NCBI GenBank assembly: GCA_905215145.1
Contig: CAJMOW010000023.1
Coordinates: forward strand, 1 to 12,856
DNA: 12,856 bases
From: an uncultured bacterium
Lineage (GTDB): Bacteria; Bacillota_I; Bacilli_A; RF39; UBA660
Reading direction: 5' to 3'
The notes beneath the pieces were generated by a model. It had not been told where the DNA came from, did not search any database, and saw only the letters and a list, made by a program, of their open reading frames with translations. The position numbers were made by a program, and so were the translations under genes. Every line of letters starts with the position of its first letter. The stretch's first letter is position 1. Below are positions 11,679-12,856 of this stretch, one piece after another.

Positions 11679-12332
11679 TTATTTGGTTACATGAACATCA
11701 CATGAAGGATATCCGTGAGATTCTAAGACTTCAATAATATCACCAGATGTAAGTTCCTCATCATACAGATTTGGAACATATTCAAACAGTCTAGCATGTA
11801 TATCATCCTCGTCTCTGATGTTGTCTATAATAGCCTCACGAATGTTCTTAGTAAGTATTTCCTTAAATTCTTGCATCAGTTGCCCTTTAGTACCGTAACG
11901 AGTAGTACCTATAAAAGTGTTGCAAGTATAAGAGAATACATTAAAATTATCAATAAGTTCTCTGAGAGCGTGACGCATCTTATTTGTTGCCTTAGTCCTT
12001 AATGAGGCTACTAATTCAGATTCCTCTGGAGACAAGTCAACCTCGATACGTCTATTACCTACATAAGCTTTAGTGTAATCCAAACTGAACTCCACTATAA
12101 GCCTTCTGCCATTCCTTGCAACTCCTACTAAGCTGAGACAGTCGGTTATTCTATTACAGCCAATTTCAACCTTATCAAAATGAGCGTTCTCTGGCACCTT
12201 TGCATCTGTAAGGTTCATAACAGCTGACTCTACCATTTCCTCCAATATCTTTCTGGCTGCATCAGAGTCAGAAGATTTCTCAGCTTGTTCATTCTGCTGC
12301 AATAAAGCTTTGTATTTATCTACATCTATCAT
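11679..12332 (-). CDS. hypothetical 217-aa protein
   Basis: No family recognised. Residues 1-45 are helical and acidic (possible coiled coil), 50-100 alternate strand-like segments (RRLIVEFSLDYTKAYVGNRRIEVDLS), and the rest is helical with a C-terminal acidic part (YDEELTSGDIIEVLESHGYP). It begins 8 nt after the stop of the upstream gene and belongs to the same transcription unit. Confidence 0.8.
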   Translation of the reverse strand: MIDVDKYKALLQQNEQAEKSSDSDAARKILEEMVESAVMNLTDAKVPENAHFDKVEIGCNRITDCLSLVGVARNGRRLIVEFSLDYTKAYVGNRRIEVDLSPEESELVASLRTKATNKMRHALRELIDNFNVFSYTCNTFIGTTRYGTKGQLMQEFKEILTKNIREAIIDNIRDEDDIHARLFEYVPNLYDEELTSGDIIEVLESHGYPSCDVHVTK

Positions 12333-12340
12333 AACTTGTT

Positions 12341-12856
12341 TTATTTAAATGTTACGGTATACGAAGTAACAGACATGTTACAAGTATTTAATTTGTCCAC
12401 CTGAGTTCCAGTTCTTTTAATATAAACCTTATATGGACCAGTTAGTAATATTTGACCTAAACACTTGGCTTTGAATGTATCTAATGGCATTGACTTATTA
12501 TCAAACCATACAGTAGCATCCTTCATAAGTGAACCAGTCTCTAGGGACATGAGTTTATTTATATAATAATCCTCTTTAGCCTTCTTTATTTCCCATAGGT
12601 CTTCATTGGGATCAGTAATAAAAGTGTTTAGATTACCGATTTCAGAGATTGGTATTTCTTTGACTACTACAATTCTTCTAGGGCTATTAGGATTAACTAC
12701 TTCGAAGCGGATAGTACTGCCAAACGCTGTGGATAAGTCTACTAATGCCTTCTTAGTAAAGCCACTAAGTCCAGCTACTCTAAAGAGTTGATACCGTAAG
12801 TCGAGGATATCTGTCTTCCCTATGCCAGGTTTGTAGTCCTTACTAGCTGCTACTTC
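12341..12856 (-). CDS. hypothetical protein, 5' end cut by the window edge
   Basis: An open frame runs without a stop from the right edge to TAA at 12341-12343, giving at least 171 residues. An ATG at 12550 lies inside this frame and is unlikely to be the true start, because the coding frame continues upstream with similar composition (...GKTDILDLRYQLFRVAGLSGFTKKALV...). The visible part mixes helices and strands; FRVAGLSGFTKKALVDLS may be a helix-turn-helix-like segment. No family recognised. Confidence 0.75.
   Translation of the reverse strand, partial: EVAASKDYKPGIGKTDILDLRYQLFRVAGLSGFTKKALVDLSTAFGSTIRFEVVNPNSPRRIVVVKEIPISEIGNLNTFITDPNEDLWEIKKAKEDYYINKLMSLETGSLMKDATVWFDNKSMPLDTFKAKCLGQILLTGPYKVYIKRTGTQVDKLNTCNMSVTSYTVTFK

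Noticed and set aside
102..12332. TAG read as glutamine throughout this window
   Set aside because: Four genes end sensibly at TAG, and reading through 102-104 would run into tRNA-Asn; TGA and TAA stops are also normal.
12341..12550. A separate 69-aa gene starting at 12550
   Set aside because: The frame is open all the way to the window edge with coding-like sequence, so this is the end of a longer truncated gene.
136..12791. Plus-strand open frames such as 5497-5889, 9583-9816, 10846-11031 and 12606-12791
   Set aside because: Each overlaps a better supported minus-strand gene or structured RNA; no plus-strand frame has family features.
1..12856. CRISPR array, insertion sequence or rRNA
   Set aside because: No regularly spaced direct repeats, transposase or rRNA-like sequence was seen.

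Overview
The window reads as a piece of a large tailed-phage genome whose host is probably a member of the Bacteroidota (a crAss-like or jumbo-type phage). The reasons are an AT-rich composition, every recognisable gene on the minus strand, short genes packed with ATGA or TGATG overlaps, AT-rich leaders without clear Shine-Dalgarno sites, tRNAs without an encoded CCA, and an amber-suppressor tRNA. No capsid, tail, packaging or replication gene was recognised, so placement on a phage is inference. Transcription runs from high to low coordinates.

12856-9586 is a run of small genes of unknown function. It starts with a protein cut by the window edge. Between two of the small genes (11030-11100) lies a sequence with every core element of a type I hammerhead self-cleaving ribozyme. 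9540-8853 has no gene and folds into many hairpins, including GNRA and UUCG loops, joined by an 8-bp long-range helix. It ends in a perfect tRNA T-arm plus acceptor strand. This is a candidate giant ornate RNA of the ROOL/GOLLD kind, or a new class.

8825-5250 holds a ParB/sulfiredoxin-fold gene, an unknown 232-aa gene, a second hairpin-rich stretch without genes (7323-7024), and a 572-aa protein. That protein looks like the DUF2828/TROVE (Ro60-like) family: helical-repeat N-terminal part, then a vWA domain with an intact DxSxS metal site. The non-coding stretch directly upstream contains an RNA closed by its own ends, with a bulged stem and a tRNA T-arm-like hairpin. That is the layout expected of a Y RNA, the partner of Ro60, so a phage Ro/Y-RNA module is proposed.

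5157-1 is a tRNA island: Tyr, Gly, CUA suppressor, Met, Ile, Cys, Lys, Asn, two tRNAs split in the anticodon loop, and one degenerate type II tRNA-like sequence. Three homing-endonuclease genes are embedded in it. Two PD-(D/E)XK genes split tRNA-Pro(UGG) and a second tRNA-Asn(GUU) in the anticodon loop. The inserts are almost all coding sequence, leave no room for a group I intron core outside the reading frame, and have ends that pair with the anticodon loop to form one continuous helix. The third, a GIY-YIG gene, ends against a 15-nt copy of the 3' end of the neighbouring tRNA-Met. The spacers between tRNAs carry recurrent hairpins, two of them with an identical 13-nt loop and different stems, and two with a shared 8-bp stem and a covarying inner stem. 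Small genes near the island include a probable PTH2-like peptidyl-tRNA hydrolase.
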